DNA from: Luzula sylvatica
Taxonomy: Eukaryota; Streptophyta; Magnoliopsida; Poales; Juncaceae
Assembly (NCBI GenBank): GCA_946800325.1
Contig: OX326962.1
Coordinates: 424,001 to 488,000 of the forward strand
Length of the DNA: 64,000 nucleotides
Direction: 5' to 3'
This document shows positions 22,500 through 31,075 of the stretch, one piece after another; position 1 is the stretch's first letter; the number at the start of each line of letters is the position of its first letter. The notes beneath the pieces are model-generated. The model made no database searches. It saw only the letters and a program-made list of their open reading frames with translations, and was not told the origin of the DNA. The position numbers and the translations under genes were made by a program.

Positions 22500-23131
22500 T
22501 TTGCTATCTCACTCATCTCGTGAAGACCGATCGCTCACGAAGCCGTCATTCCCTTAGATCTTGGAGGCTGCACCAGTTCGTTGTGGTGTAGAAAGAAAGA
22601 TAGATACATTTTTGTTATCGGTGTCAATTGTTATTCTCATAATCACGTAAATAGAGATGAATTGAGACTAGTTATGATATTAGTGGATTTGTTTGTTTTC
22701 GTCTTTTCTGGTATCGAGTTGTTCTATTTATGTTATTAGTTCGTTGTCTTCCTTGTAGTTTCGGATACTTGAAGAGTAGGAAGTATCAAAGCAAGGTGAA
22801 TTTCGTCATTACCATGCGGGCTTGAAAGCCAGAGCTAGTCTTCTTCCCACTCACCGAGAATAATCAGATAATACGAAGGAACCACACACATGACATCAAA
22901 CCAGTTCTTTCTTTCAAAACGACCCACCCATTGGCAAGGCAAAGAATCCCCTCAAATCTCACATGAATACACTCCCTCTCCGAAGTCTCGAGTCACGTTG
23001 GAAGGAACCAATTCCATAAGTAAAGAAAGAAGGCGAATTGACCAAGCCTAGTCTAAGAGCAGGATGAAGGAGCAAAGGGAGGAACTTATCTCCCTGTAAG
23101 GGCATGTCTGACACCTACTAGAATAGAGGAA

Positions 23132-24540
23132 GTCAAATAAAATGAGCGACCTTCGTCAAACGGTCAACAATGACCCACACCGCTGTATACCCCTGCTGCG
23201 TCCGGGGTAAACCGGTGAAAAAATCCATACTTCTCGAACTTATCCTCAGGTCGTCCCAAGGGTTGCAGTAACCCTGGAGGTCTCTTCCTTTCAGCCTTCA
23301 CCTGCTTACACACTAAGCATCTCGAGACAAAACGCGCTATCTCACGTCTCATATTACTCCACCAAAAGTACTCCTTCAAGTCTTGGTACATTTGAGTCTC
23401 CCCGGGGTGAATCGTATACCCCGACTCGTGTGCCTCAGCCATAATTTCCAATTGAAAGTCCGGGTCATCAGGGACACAAAACCTGCGCCCAAGACGTAAG
23501 GTTCCATCCTCGTCAATACAAAACTGGGGCTCACGCCCAGACTCAACACGCTCCCGAATAGCCTTGAGTTTCGGGTCACTATCCTGCGCATCTCGAATCC
23601 TCTGAGTCAAAGTCGGCTGCACAACCAATGCACCGAGACACGCATGCTCCTCATGCACCGTCACATAAATGTCCATCTGCCTGAGCTCCTCCAACAAATG
23701 AGGATCCTGGGGAATCAAGGTCGCTAGATTTCAATGACTCCTCTCCTCCGACTCAAGGCGTCTGCAACCGTATTCGCCTTTCCGGAATGATATAGAATCT
23801 CCATGTAATAATAACTCATGAGCTCGAGCCATCTGCGCTGGCGCAAGTTCCACTCTTTTTGCGAAAACACGTATTTCCAGCTTGGATGATCCGTAGAAAT
23901 CTGTAACCGTTCACCATAAAGATAATGCCTCCAGATTTGAAAAGCGAAAATCACCGCCGCAAGCTCTAGGTCATGGGTTGGGTAGTTAAGCTCGTGCTGC
24001 TTCAACTGTCGGGACGCATAAGCAATGACCTGCTTCCCCTGCATTCAAACACACCCTCAACCCTGCCTAGAAGCATCACAATATACCCCCGCTGCGCGCC
24101 CCACACCCTGCACTGGCACTGTCAACACTGGTGCCGTAACTAATCGGGTTTTCAACTCCTGGAAACTCTCGTCACGGGCCTCCATCCACTCGAACTTGAC
24201 CCCCTTCTGAGTAAGCTGCGTCAAAGGGAGTGCAAGCTTCGAGAAACCCTCAACAAACCGCCTATAATACCCACCCAAGAAAGTCCGAATCTCTGTCACT
24301 GTCTGCGGCCGTCAACAACTGCCTTCACCTTTTCCGGGTCGACTCTCAACCCATCACTCGAAATCACATGCCCTAGAAATGAGACCTACTCTAGCCAAAA
24401 CTCACACTTCTGGAATTTCGCATACAACTGATTCTTCAAGAGTGTGTCGAGGACAATACGTAAATGCTCCTCATGCTGCTCCCGGTCCCGGGAGTATATA
24501 AGGATGTCGTCAATAAACAAAACAACAAAGGTATCCTTTC
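23132..24540 (-). pseudogene. Ty3/gypsy pol remnant: RT C-terminus, RNase H, integrase N-terminus
   Basis: Read on the minus strand from 24540. First comes an RT palm with the catalytic [20 protein letters not shown], then FLGHVISSDGLRVDPEKV, then the connection GYYRRFVEGFSKLALPLTQL. RNase H follows ([54 protein letters not shown]). Next is an integrase zinc finger (EAHESGYTIHPGETQMYQDL ... [21 protein letters not shown]) and the start of the catalytic core, whose MDF Asp survives in a shifted frame. It is broken by a stop after CEFWLE (near 24390), frameshifts near 24305 and 23233, and stops at the RNase H boundaries. A GC 16-mer copy sits inside the RNase H region (24087-24102). It differs in sequence from the copy at 0.2 kb. 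Confidence 0.92.
24087..24102 (-). repeat. GC 16-mer copy 9, inside gypsy RNase H
   Basis: Exact copy in reverse orientation, inserted just before the first RNase H Asp block. The product reads VQGVGRAAGVYCDAS, where RAAG comes from the repeat and the frame stays open. The 5' flank here is GT, the only copy without A in that position. Confidence 0.92.
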
Positions 24541-24669
24541 TATGCTCGGAACGTGCCTACGAGTTCGTCTTTTGTGCTCGGAACGATTCTCCTAATGTTC
24601 CTTCCAGGAAAGACTCGCACTTGGACTACGCTTTCTTCCTTTTTTGAACTGACGAAGGTCTTCTATTTA

Positions 24670-24686
24670 CCCCGCTTCGCGGCCCC
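24670..24686 (-). repeat. Possible variant of the GC 16-mer
   Basis: CCCCGCTTCGCGGCCCC has the same CCCC...CCCC frame and a related GC core, but is one base longer with an altered centre. It is either a diverged relative or coincidence. Confidence 0.35.
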
Positions 24687-25177
24687 ATTCCGGAGCTCTC
24701 GTGGCTAGGCGCTCTGGGTCAACCATCTTCTTGTTCAAGAAGTAAGAATTGCGTATCAAGCATGGAATCTTGGAAAGTCGAATTTGCTTATCAATACGCA
24801 AATATGCCCTTTTTCTTAGATTATGCAACCCCATCTTTTGATGCTTCAACCACGGGTTCATATCCTGTGCGTCTGACCCTCACTCCTTTGTTTCCAAGTG
24901 ACTTAGCCGACTTACCCGCTCCAGCCTTTGTTTCATCTCTGCCCGCTCAACTAGAAGTGTGTTTTCAATATTCCTCCGGAGCTGAAGGTACGGATTGAAG
25001 AAAGGTCGGTCAGGCCAGTGCTGATGGGAAGAGCTTTCCTTTTCCAGAAAAGAAAGAAAATGACGTTACAAAGGCTACTCTCCTTTGGTGAGATTCATTT
25101 CTTCCTTAAACTGGCTCAACAAGATATGGGTTGAAGGTCCTGTAGGAGACAAAAGAAAGAACACTGAATGATCTGGG

Positions 25178-25228
25178 AACACACCGTACAACATCGTACC
25201 ACACTAACACACCGTACAACATCGTACC
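25178..25228 (+). repeat. Tandem 23-bp repeat
   Basis: AACACACCGTACAACATCG plus TACC occurs at 25178-25200 and again at 25206-25228, separated by ACACT. Confidence 0.9.
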
Positions 25229-25397
25229 CCACGGTTGAAAGGGTTTCAGACCGCAGAACGTATTGGTGATTCTTTCTTCTGGGAAAAGGTCAATGTTGAT
25301 CCAGCGAGAAACTACGGCACGTTGAGACCAAGCGAGAGACTACGTGAGTCTCGAGGGAAAAGAAAGCAGAGATGCTTGATACGATATTCTCCGCTGT

Positions 25398-25506
25398 GGA
25401 ATGAGAAAGCGCCCGGCCCAAGGTGGCCCCAGTAATAGCTCTGCGGAGCTTGGGGCTCGGTAACCGTAGAGCGTTGTAAGTTCAACAAAGGGAGGAAAGC
25501 GCTAGT
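25398..25506 (+). repeat. About 100-bp repeat shared with the DNA upstream of orf295/rps4
   Basis: Partner of 14863-14960. It ends about 107 bp before the rps1 start, so each copy precedes a ribosomal protein gene on the same strand. Confidence 0.7.
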
Positions 25507-25593
25507 GTTCAGTTTCTCTGTCCGCCGTGTGTACAACAACCTCATTATTTCGTGACGTCTCAGATAGCTACTGATTAATAGGAACAGGAGGAA

Positions 25594-25615
25594 AGCTTCA
25601 GATGAGCTTCAGATG
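25594..25615 (+). repeat. 11-bp tandem duplication covering the rps1 start codon
   Basis: AGCTTCAGATG is present twice in direct tandem. Each unit ends in ATG (25602-25604 and 25613-25615). The first ATG opens a four-codon frame, M-S-F-R-stop, whose TGA overlaps the second ATG. The second ATG opens rps1. Confidence 0.9.
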
Positions 25616-26233
25616 AGTGCTTCTTTTCGTAGACTTTTTCAAATGTCCAATTCCAGTTTCTTATTATCTAATGGACAAGCCATCAAATCAGATGTTATCA
25701 GCTTAGGGAAAAAGAAGTTCTTATTAGATACAGGATTAGGTAGCCCAAAAACGTGTCAGAAAGGTGAGCTTATATGTCCGCGTGTTCCTAAAAAGCGACG
25801 ATTCACCAATAAGGTGGGATACTTGCATGTAAAAGCTGGTGAATCACAGATCAAAAAGCGCTTTTCTGAGAGATTCTTCCTCGAGATATTGGCCGGTAAT
25901 TCAAAGATCAAAGATCGAGCTGCCGCCAGCTTGAATGATTTGGATTACGCGGAAGGTTCACCCTTTGTTCTTCCACAAAGATTCAGACAAAAACGAGTTT
26001 GGGCAGATGTGCTGAATATTTGGCAAAAGAAAGAGAAGGTCAAAGGCTTGATTCTTAAAAAAGTCAAAAGAAAAGGTTATTTAGTAGGCGTCGCTGGTTT
26101 CATTACTTTTCTTCCATTCAACACAAAGAGAGGGCTGGAGAGTGATCGTTTCGTCATTAGGACCATGAACCTAAAAAGGCAGCAAATCTGTCGTCTAATC
26201 GGTCCGTTTCGTCGTCGTTCAAATAAATCCTGA
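25613..26233 (+). CDS. rps1: Mitochondrial ribosomal protein S1
   Basis: The 206-residue product matches the plant mitochondrial bS1-type protein. It starts MSASFRRLFQMSNSSFLLSN, followed by KKFLLDTGLGSPKTC, then KVGYLHVKAGESQIKKRFSERFFLEILAGNSKIKDRAAA, LPQRFRQKRVWADVLNIW, and an S1-like block KVKGLILKKVKRKGYLVGVAGFITFLPF. Plant S1 proteins usually start MSF; here that reading belongs to the duplicated upstream ATG, and the frame continues only from the second ATG. The C-terminus (MNLKRQQICRLIGPFRRRSNKS) diverges from the usual short end. It probably acts in the mitochondrial small ribosomal subunit. The frame is intact. Confidence 0.94.
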   Translation: MSASFRRLFQMSNSSFLLSNGQAIKSDVISLGKKKFLLDTGLGSPKTCQKGELICPRVPKKRRFTNKVGYLHVKAGESQIKKRFSERFFLEILAGNSKIKDRAAASLNDLDYAEGSPFVLPQRFRQKRVWADVLNIWQKKEKVKGLILKKVKRKGYLVGVAGFITFLPFNTKRGLESDRFVIRTMNLKRQQICRLIGPFRRRSNKS

Positions 26234-26800
26234 AGAGCATCAACCTAATCTTTCGTCTAATTGACCTAACCTTTGATTTGATTTATGAGACAAAACTAGA
26301 AAAGAGAGTGGTGAGGGACCTTCAGACCAAGAGTTTGGATATCAATTGAAGGTAGAATTTCCAGTTCTCTATTAAGGATATGATATCAACGAAGGTAGAA
26401 TTGTGTAATGATCTATGCATGGAGTGCGTTCGGACGCATAAATTCCCATTCTGGTGCGAACTGGAGACGAGCAGTAGTCAGTCCGTTCAAAAGCGCCAGG
26501 AAGAAGGCTGAGCTATCAAGAACTTCGTATATCGACGGGTCCTAATCAACACATCAGTGGTATACCTTAATTGGGATTCCGGAGATGAGGGCCAGTATCC
26601 ATAGGCGCAGAAGGATCAGAGGGGGCGGGCTACCAGCTTTGTTTGCGAGCAGCGAGAAAGTGCCGTCGTTCGTTCGTGCGAGTCATCAGGAATCCAATCC
26701 CAGAGAGTTCGAACTCTCATTTGTCGATCTAGATCGGCCCCAGACTACCTAAGTAGTCTTTTCAAAGGAAGAAGCTAACTTAGGGAACTGGGTCAACAAA

Positions 26801-26858
26801 GTCACGAGAAGAATAAGGCTACCTTCTTAGAAAGACTGGTTCGATTCCAGTTCGTGAC
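26801..26858 (+). ncRNA. tRNA-like element (possible t-element), lacks a D arm
   Basis: GTCACGA (26801-26807) pairs perfectly with TCGTGAC (26852-26858). Directly inside the 3' strand is a perfect T arm: ACTGG, loop TTCGATT (fits TTCRANY), CCAGT. This is exactly the acceptor plus T-arm geometry of a tRNA, 7 + 5 pairs stacked without a gap. Only 27 nt separate the acceptor 5' strand from the T arm. They can fold as one hairpin (AAG ... AAGG-CTA-CCTT-CTT), so a D arm and standard anticodon arm are missing. Such structures are cleavage signals for RNase Z or RNase P in plant mitochondria. It lies about 570 nt downstream of rps1, same strand. Confidence 0.65.
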
Positions 26859-28439
26859 ATGCCAGACGTGCCAGATCAAGAGCTTTGAAGATAGCCGGCC
26901 TCGCCCTAGCAATTCCCATCCTCCTTGAATTCCTTTATTTATTGATCTTGATGTGCCTTCGCTTCGGTTTGCTTCCTTCCGCTTGTCAACAGAGCAGAGT
27001 GAAAGGCACTACATCGAGAGAGAAGAGAAGGCAGGGGACGGATATTGAGAAGCAGACAACGAGTGACATAGGCGCCCACACCAGTGAATTGAATAAGGCC
27101 TTGGAGGACTATATTTTGATATTGCTTTCCTCGCCGCTGAGTTAGGAACCTTTTGTCTTCCCCCTTCTCTTCTCTGCTGTGCTCTGTTACTCCTTTGCAG
27201 ATGGTTGGTCACCACTCTGAGGCTTTTTGTTCTCTGCTTGTGGTGGGTCTCCCTCCAATCTTGATCCGGTGCTGACTGAATCGGGAAACCTACCCAGAAA
27301 CTTCCCCCTTTTCTACACCTGCCGGTCCGGTTAACAAAGCCTGTAAACCAAGAGCGGAACGAAGAGCTAAAACGTCACCTTGGGAGGGTATGGATAATAA
27401 TTGGTTCATCCTATTTCTTTCTTACTTGTCAACCCTTTCAAACAGACTAGATGACCGAACGATATGATCCACACGATAGGTGACTTAGGATATTCTTTCC
27501 TTATCAGTCGTACATATGCAGTTCCTCCTTTCACAAAGACCAGTTGGTCTCACCTGCCTTTCATTCTATTGAATAAGAAGGAAGAATTACTCACTCAATA
27601 GACTCACTAGCCGAACTCCTCATTCATATGGTATATGCAGCTATTTACATCCAGGCGACCTATCAAAGAAATTGACCTATTCAAAAGCATTTTCAGAAGA
27701 GAGAGAAACGAGGGCCCATTCCTGAGACATGCCCCAAGAACCAGCCATTCCCACGCGTCTGCTAGCCTCGACTAGACCTCTTTCTACTCGTTACAGCCAT
27801 AGTCTCTGGATAGCCCTAGCCAAGGTGACCGCCCCACACTAAGATAAATACCACTACCACCCAATGCCTGGCCTATAGATAGGGACATATCGATAGATTG
27901 ACTGCTTGCTTACCGGTGAGCTAGAAGAAGAAAGCGAGGCCATAGGTAGAATAGGCCAGAAAAGGTTGTGTCGGAAATCAGAGAATTTCTTGGAATGTTG
28001 AAAGAACAAACCAAGACGACTGACTTGGGTAGCTGTGCCTTCCTAAGTTGCTTCACTGCGCGTTCCAAAGCCGCGTAGCTGGGCCTTCCTAAGTGACGTA
28101 GCTGGCCCACCCGGAACCGACTCTGACTCTTGACTGAATGAGGCTGCTGTTCATTCAATGGGTTATGACCGAGCAGATCACTGAAGAGGAAATTCGGTTG
28201 TCTCTGATCCATCCAGGTGCTTCATATTTGATGGAGAGCGTCTAAGCCTATCGCTTGTTCCCAATGCAAGGCAAGGCGGCGCAAAAGCAAAAAGTCTGTG
28301 GGTAGCGACGTCGCCATAAAGCTATGAGTATGAAAAGGTAAGTAAGTTCCGGTCAGAAATCAGAAAGAGCTAGATTCGATAGCATTTGTTCTTTCTACTC
28401 CAATTATCCCTGCTGACTCCTTCTTCCAAGCAGTCCACG
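26859..28439. other. Intergenic span, no gene recognised
   Basis: Short open frames only. TGACATGCCAGACGTGCC follows the tRNA-like element. Nothing else identifiable. Confidence 0.55.
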
Positions 28440-29005
28440 CCTGGCCAGCCCTCGAAATCTTTGATCAATTCGATATCATCAAATGCTTCGCTCGGATTGA
28501 GCATGGGTTCCTACTTTCTCTCTTTATCAAGAAGCTAGGGAACCAGGAATCAGGAATGGTAGATCTTATTGGTCACTTCCTGAAGACGCCAATAGTGGAC
28601 AGGAAGGGAAATACCTAATCTCTTGATACGGTAGGGATCCCGCAGGGCAGTCCAATATCACCCTTTCTAACGAACCTCTATTTGTGGATCGCGAATTAGA
28701 GACCTGGGAGCAAGGTACGGTCTTCTATGAGCGATATGCTGATGACATGAAAATACGCATCAAAAGGGGTCCAGGGTCTGGGAAGCGGGCACTTCTCTTG
28801 AATAAGATGCTCAGAAAGACCATGAAGAGCCTGAAGCTGTGGACCACTTTCTCCAGGATAAGGCAGGGAGGAGACAAAGCCAAAAGGAGAAAAGAGGGGA
28901 CTCCGTGTCCTTGGGATCAACCTCCCCTGCCCGCCCGTCCATCTCTGTTCAGTCTCCCTTGTCCCGACCTTGTCTATCTTCCCAAGCTCACGAGGCAATC
29001 CATTA
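28440..29005 (+). pseudogene. Group II intron-encoded reverse transcriptase/maturase fragment
   Basis: One frame reads LEIFDQFDIIKCFARIEHGF, then a stop (28616), then TVGIPQGSPISPFLTNLYL. The next frame begins VDRELETWE and continues FYERYADDMKIRIKRG and NKMLRKTMKSLKL. These are RT blocks 3 to 5 of group II intron proteins with the catalytic YADD box; the other palm Asp is in FDIIKCF. A one-base shift near 28684 and the internal stop break it, and the N-terminus and most of the maturase X domain are missing. It is not matR, whose sequence differs. No domain V is visible immediately downstream. Confidence 0.85.
28981..29005 (+). repeat. 25-bp dispersed direct repeat, copy A
   Basis: Exact match to 39447-39471 (CCCAAGCTCACGAGG ... 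CCATTA). It lies at the 3' end of the group II RT fragment. Confidence 0.92.
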
Positions 29006-30969
29006 GCTGCAGCTACTGGGGTTCATCTTGCACCTATTTGGACCGACCTCCGAAGTACTGAAATCAAGCTCAACCTTTACCACTTTACTCGCGATATCAT
29101 TGGGTTGGCAAGTTGGGGGGAAAAGACCTAATCCCCTACCTACGCAGAGTCAGAGGTCAATTCCATAGTTAGGAGTGGAAGCTTCGGTACGAAAGGTTTG
29201 ATCCGGATACTGAAATGGATGGGATGTTGACTATATTGGAAATAGTGAGTCTCCCTCGATGAGGTAGGGCAGGCACTGAAAGAGAATGAATGGACCAACC
29301 AGACTTGACTACAGCTCCGTCACTTTCTTTCTCTGCCAAAACCCCAGACTTCACTTTCCTACTTCCCGGAATACCATTGCTTGTCTGATTCTAGATTCAT
29401 TCTTGTCTTATCTGGCTGGAACTCTTCTCCTCTTTAGCTCCCTGGTCAACGATAGCAGTCGATCGTTTCATCAACAAGAATTGATCCACACTCCGATGAT
29501 TGGAAATCAATGTGTTCAAAGTCCATCACAAAGACTGATCACTGGCAGGCGATGTCCAACTCGGAGAGGGGCCAAAAGCGGGGTTGCAGTATATAGCCAC
29601 TAGGACTTAGTGACTAGGAGCGGAGAGCCTGTTGCGCGTTCCGTACTTCTCGAGCGATATCAGGATATCAATGTCCTTATCCCACATTGGGAAAAAGCAA
29701 TGGAATCAAGAGGTTCAGATGGAGAAAACGTTGGTTTCTTTGTTGCCGTTGTCAACGAATTGGTCCCGGTCTGTCCTTTGGCTCTTCTGAGGGGAGGGTC
29801 TGTCTGTTCAAATGGGAGATGTGCGATTGTTTTTGGTTCTATTTCTTGGAATAGGCAGTAAGTAATATTCCAGGTAGTATGCGGACTTGCTTGTGGAATG
29901 CTTACTCGAATGTCTCGGAGCATTCGGGCTAGAGATCAAGTAGAGGTATTATATGGATTGTTCGCGTGTGTCCTCAAAGGTGCCCCATCTGCTTGTTATT
30001 GAAGCGGTATCACCTTGATCACGAGAAGACTGAATCGACGTCTGGACTGCGCAATTGACTTCAAGAGAGAGCAAGAAAATGCCTTTACAATCGAGGTCAT
30101 ATGTATGTTACTCAACCAAAAGGTCTAGCGTAATGAATATCTATGATAGTTACGAAACTGTTAGGCTGATATGAGACCACTTTATTCACTGAAACTATAC
30201 GGAGAGTGTTCCACCCCAGTTCCACAATTAGCCCCTCCTGTCACTACAGATCCGTCGGACGTACTTCAATCAACAATGACTTTCTTTTCCCTCGAGAAAT
30301 GCCCAACGAAAAAGATCAAATCAGTTGTCAGTTCGTTCCTTTGGAATTGGGTTGGCATCAAAGTGGCTTGTTGATACGGGAAATGCCACTTCAGATCCTG
30401 CTGTAGCTGACTTGATGTTGGTTCTTTCTTAGCTCTCCAATAAGTTCCCCGAGACTTTCAGTGATTGACTTGAGAGAGCCGGTACCCGACCCCAGCCTGG
30501 AGAAAGTGAACAGAGTGAACGACTGAAAGCCCTCTGCGAAAAAGAGAGTTCATTCGAACAAGAAAGTCCCAGAAAAAAGCATGAAGTTGTCTCCAGAAAC
30601 ATTCACTAGCCTATCTGTTGACAGAGAAGCAGTCAACCCTGCTGGAATTGACAGCCTAGCCTACTCGTACCTTGAATGTGAAAAGCAGTACCAGACAGCT
30701 CCGATCCAAGAATCAGCAGAGGGAACTTTCCCCCCACCCACAAGCCAAAGGAAAGGTACAAACATAGACCTTTCAGCCTAACATCAATAAACGGAAGATA
30801 CATAGTAATTGGACCTAATATCAGATCTTTCCAACTCGTACCTTGATTCTGAAATGGGCATTGGCACTGACTCCCATTAGCGCAGTGAAATGTTGTTCTC
30901 CCTTACCGAGACATTGAGTGATTCCTATTTGACTAAGGCAAGGTGTCAGAAATTGGATGTAAGTCATGC

Positions 30970-31075
30970 TCGTATACCGACAACATCAGTGATTCCCCGC
31001 TGCGCGCCCCTCGGGCAACTGTCGTACAATCGAGCAAATGTGGATCTCACCTACCGGCAACATCACTGATTTCTC
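30970..31075 (+). repeat. Dispersed repeat, partner of 1005-1110, with the GC 16-mer inserted
   Basis: 31007-31064 (CCCC, TCGGGCAACTG ... CTCACCTACCG) is identical to 1035-1084 apart from the extra GC element. The words ACATCAGTGATT, ACATCACTGATT and ACATTGAGTGATT nearby suggest an older locally repeated unit. Confidence 0.85.
30995..31010 (-). repeat. GC 16-mer copy 10, with a matching empty site
   Basis: Exact copy in reverse orientation. The related locus at 1035-1038 has only CCCC here, so the net addition is 12 bases. Flanks in the GGGG orientation are CCGA and AATC. Confidence 0.92.

Larger units (their letters stand above)
17425..23130. other. Intergenic span, no gene recognised
   Basis: Contains one member of a 54-bp dispersed repeat (17891-17944) and three GC 16-mer copies. 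A stop-to-stop plus-strand frame of about 162 codons without any ATG runs from 20842 to 21330, but nothing marks it as a gene. Confidence 0.6.

Noticed and set aside
26801..26858. Calling it a functional tRNA gene
   Set aside because: Only 27 nt lie between acceptor and T arm, too few for a D arm and a 7-base anticodon loop. No plant mitochondrial tRNA I know has this acceptor sequence.
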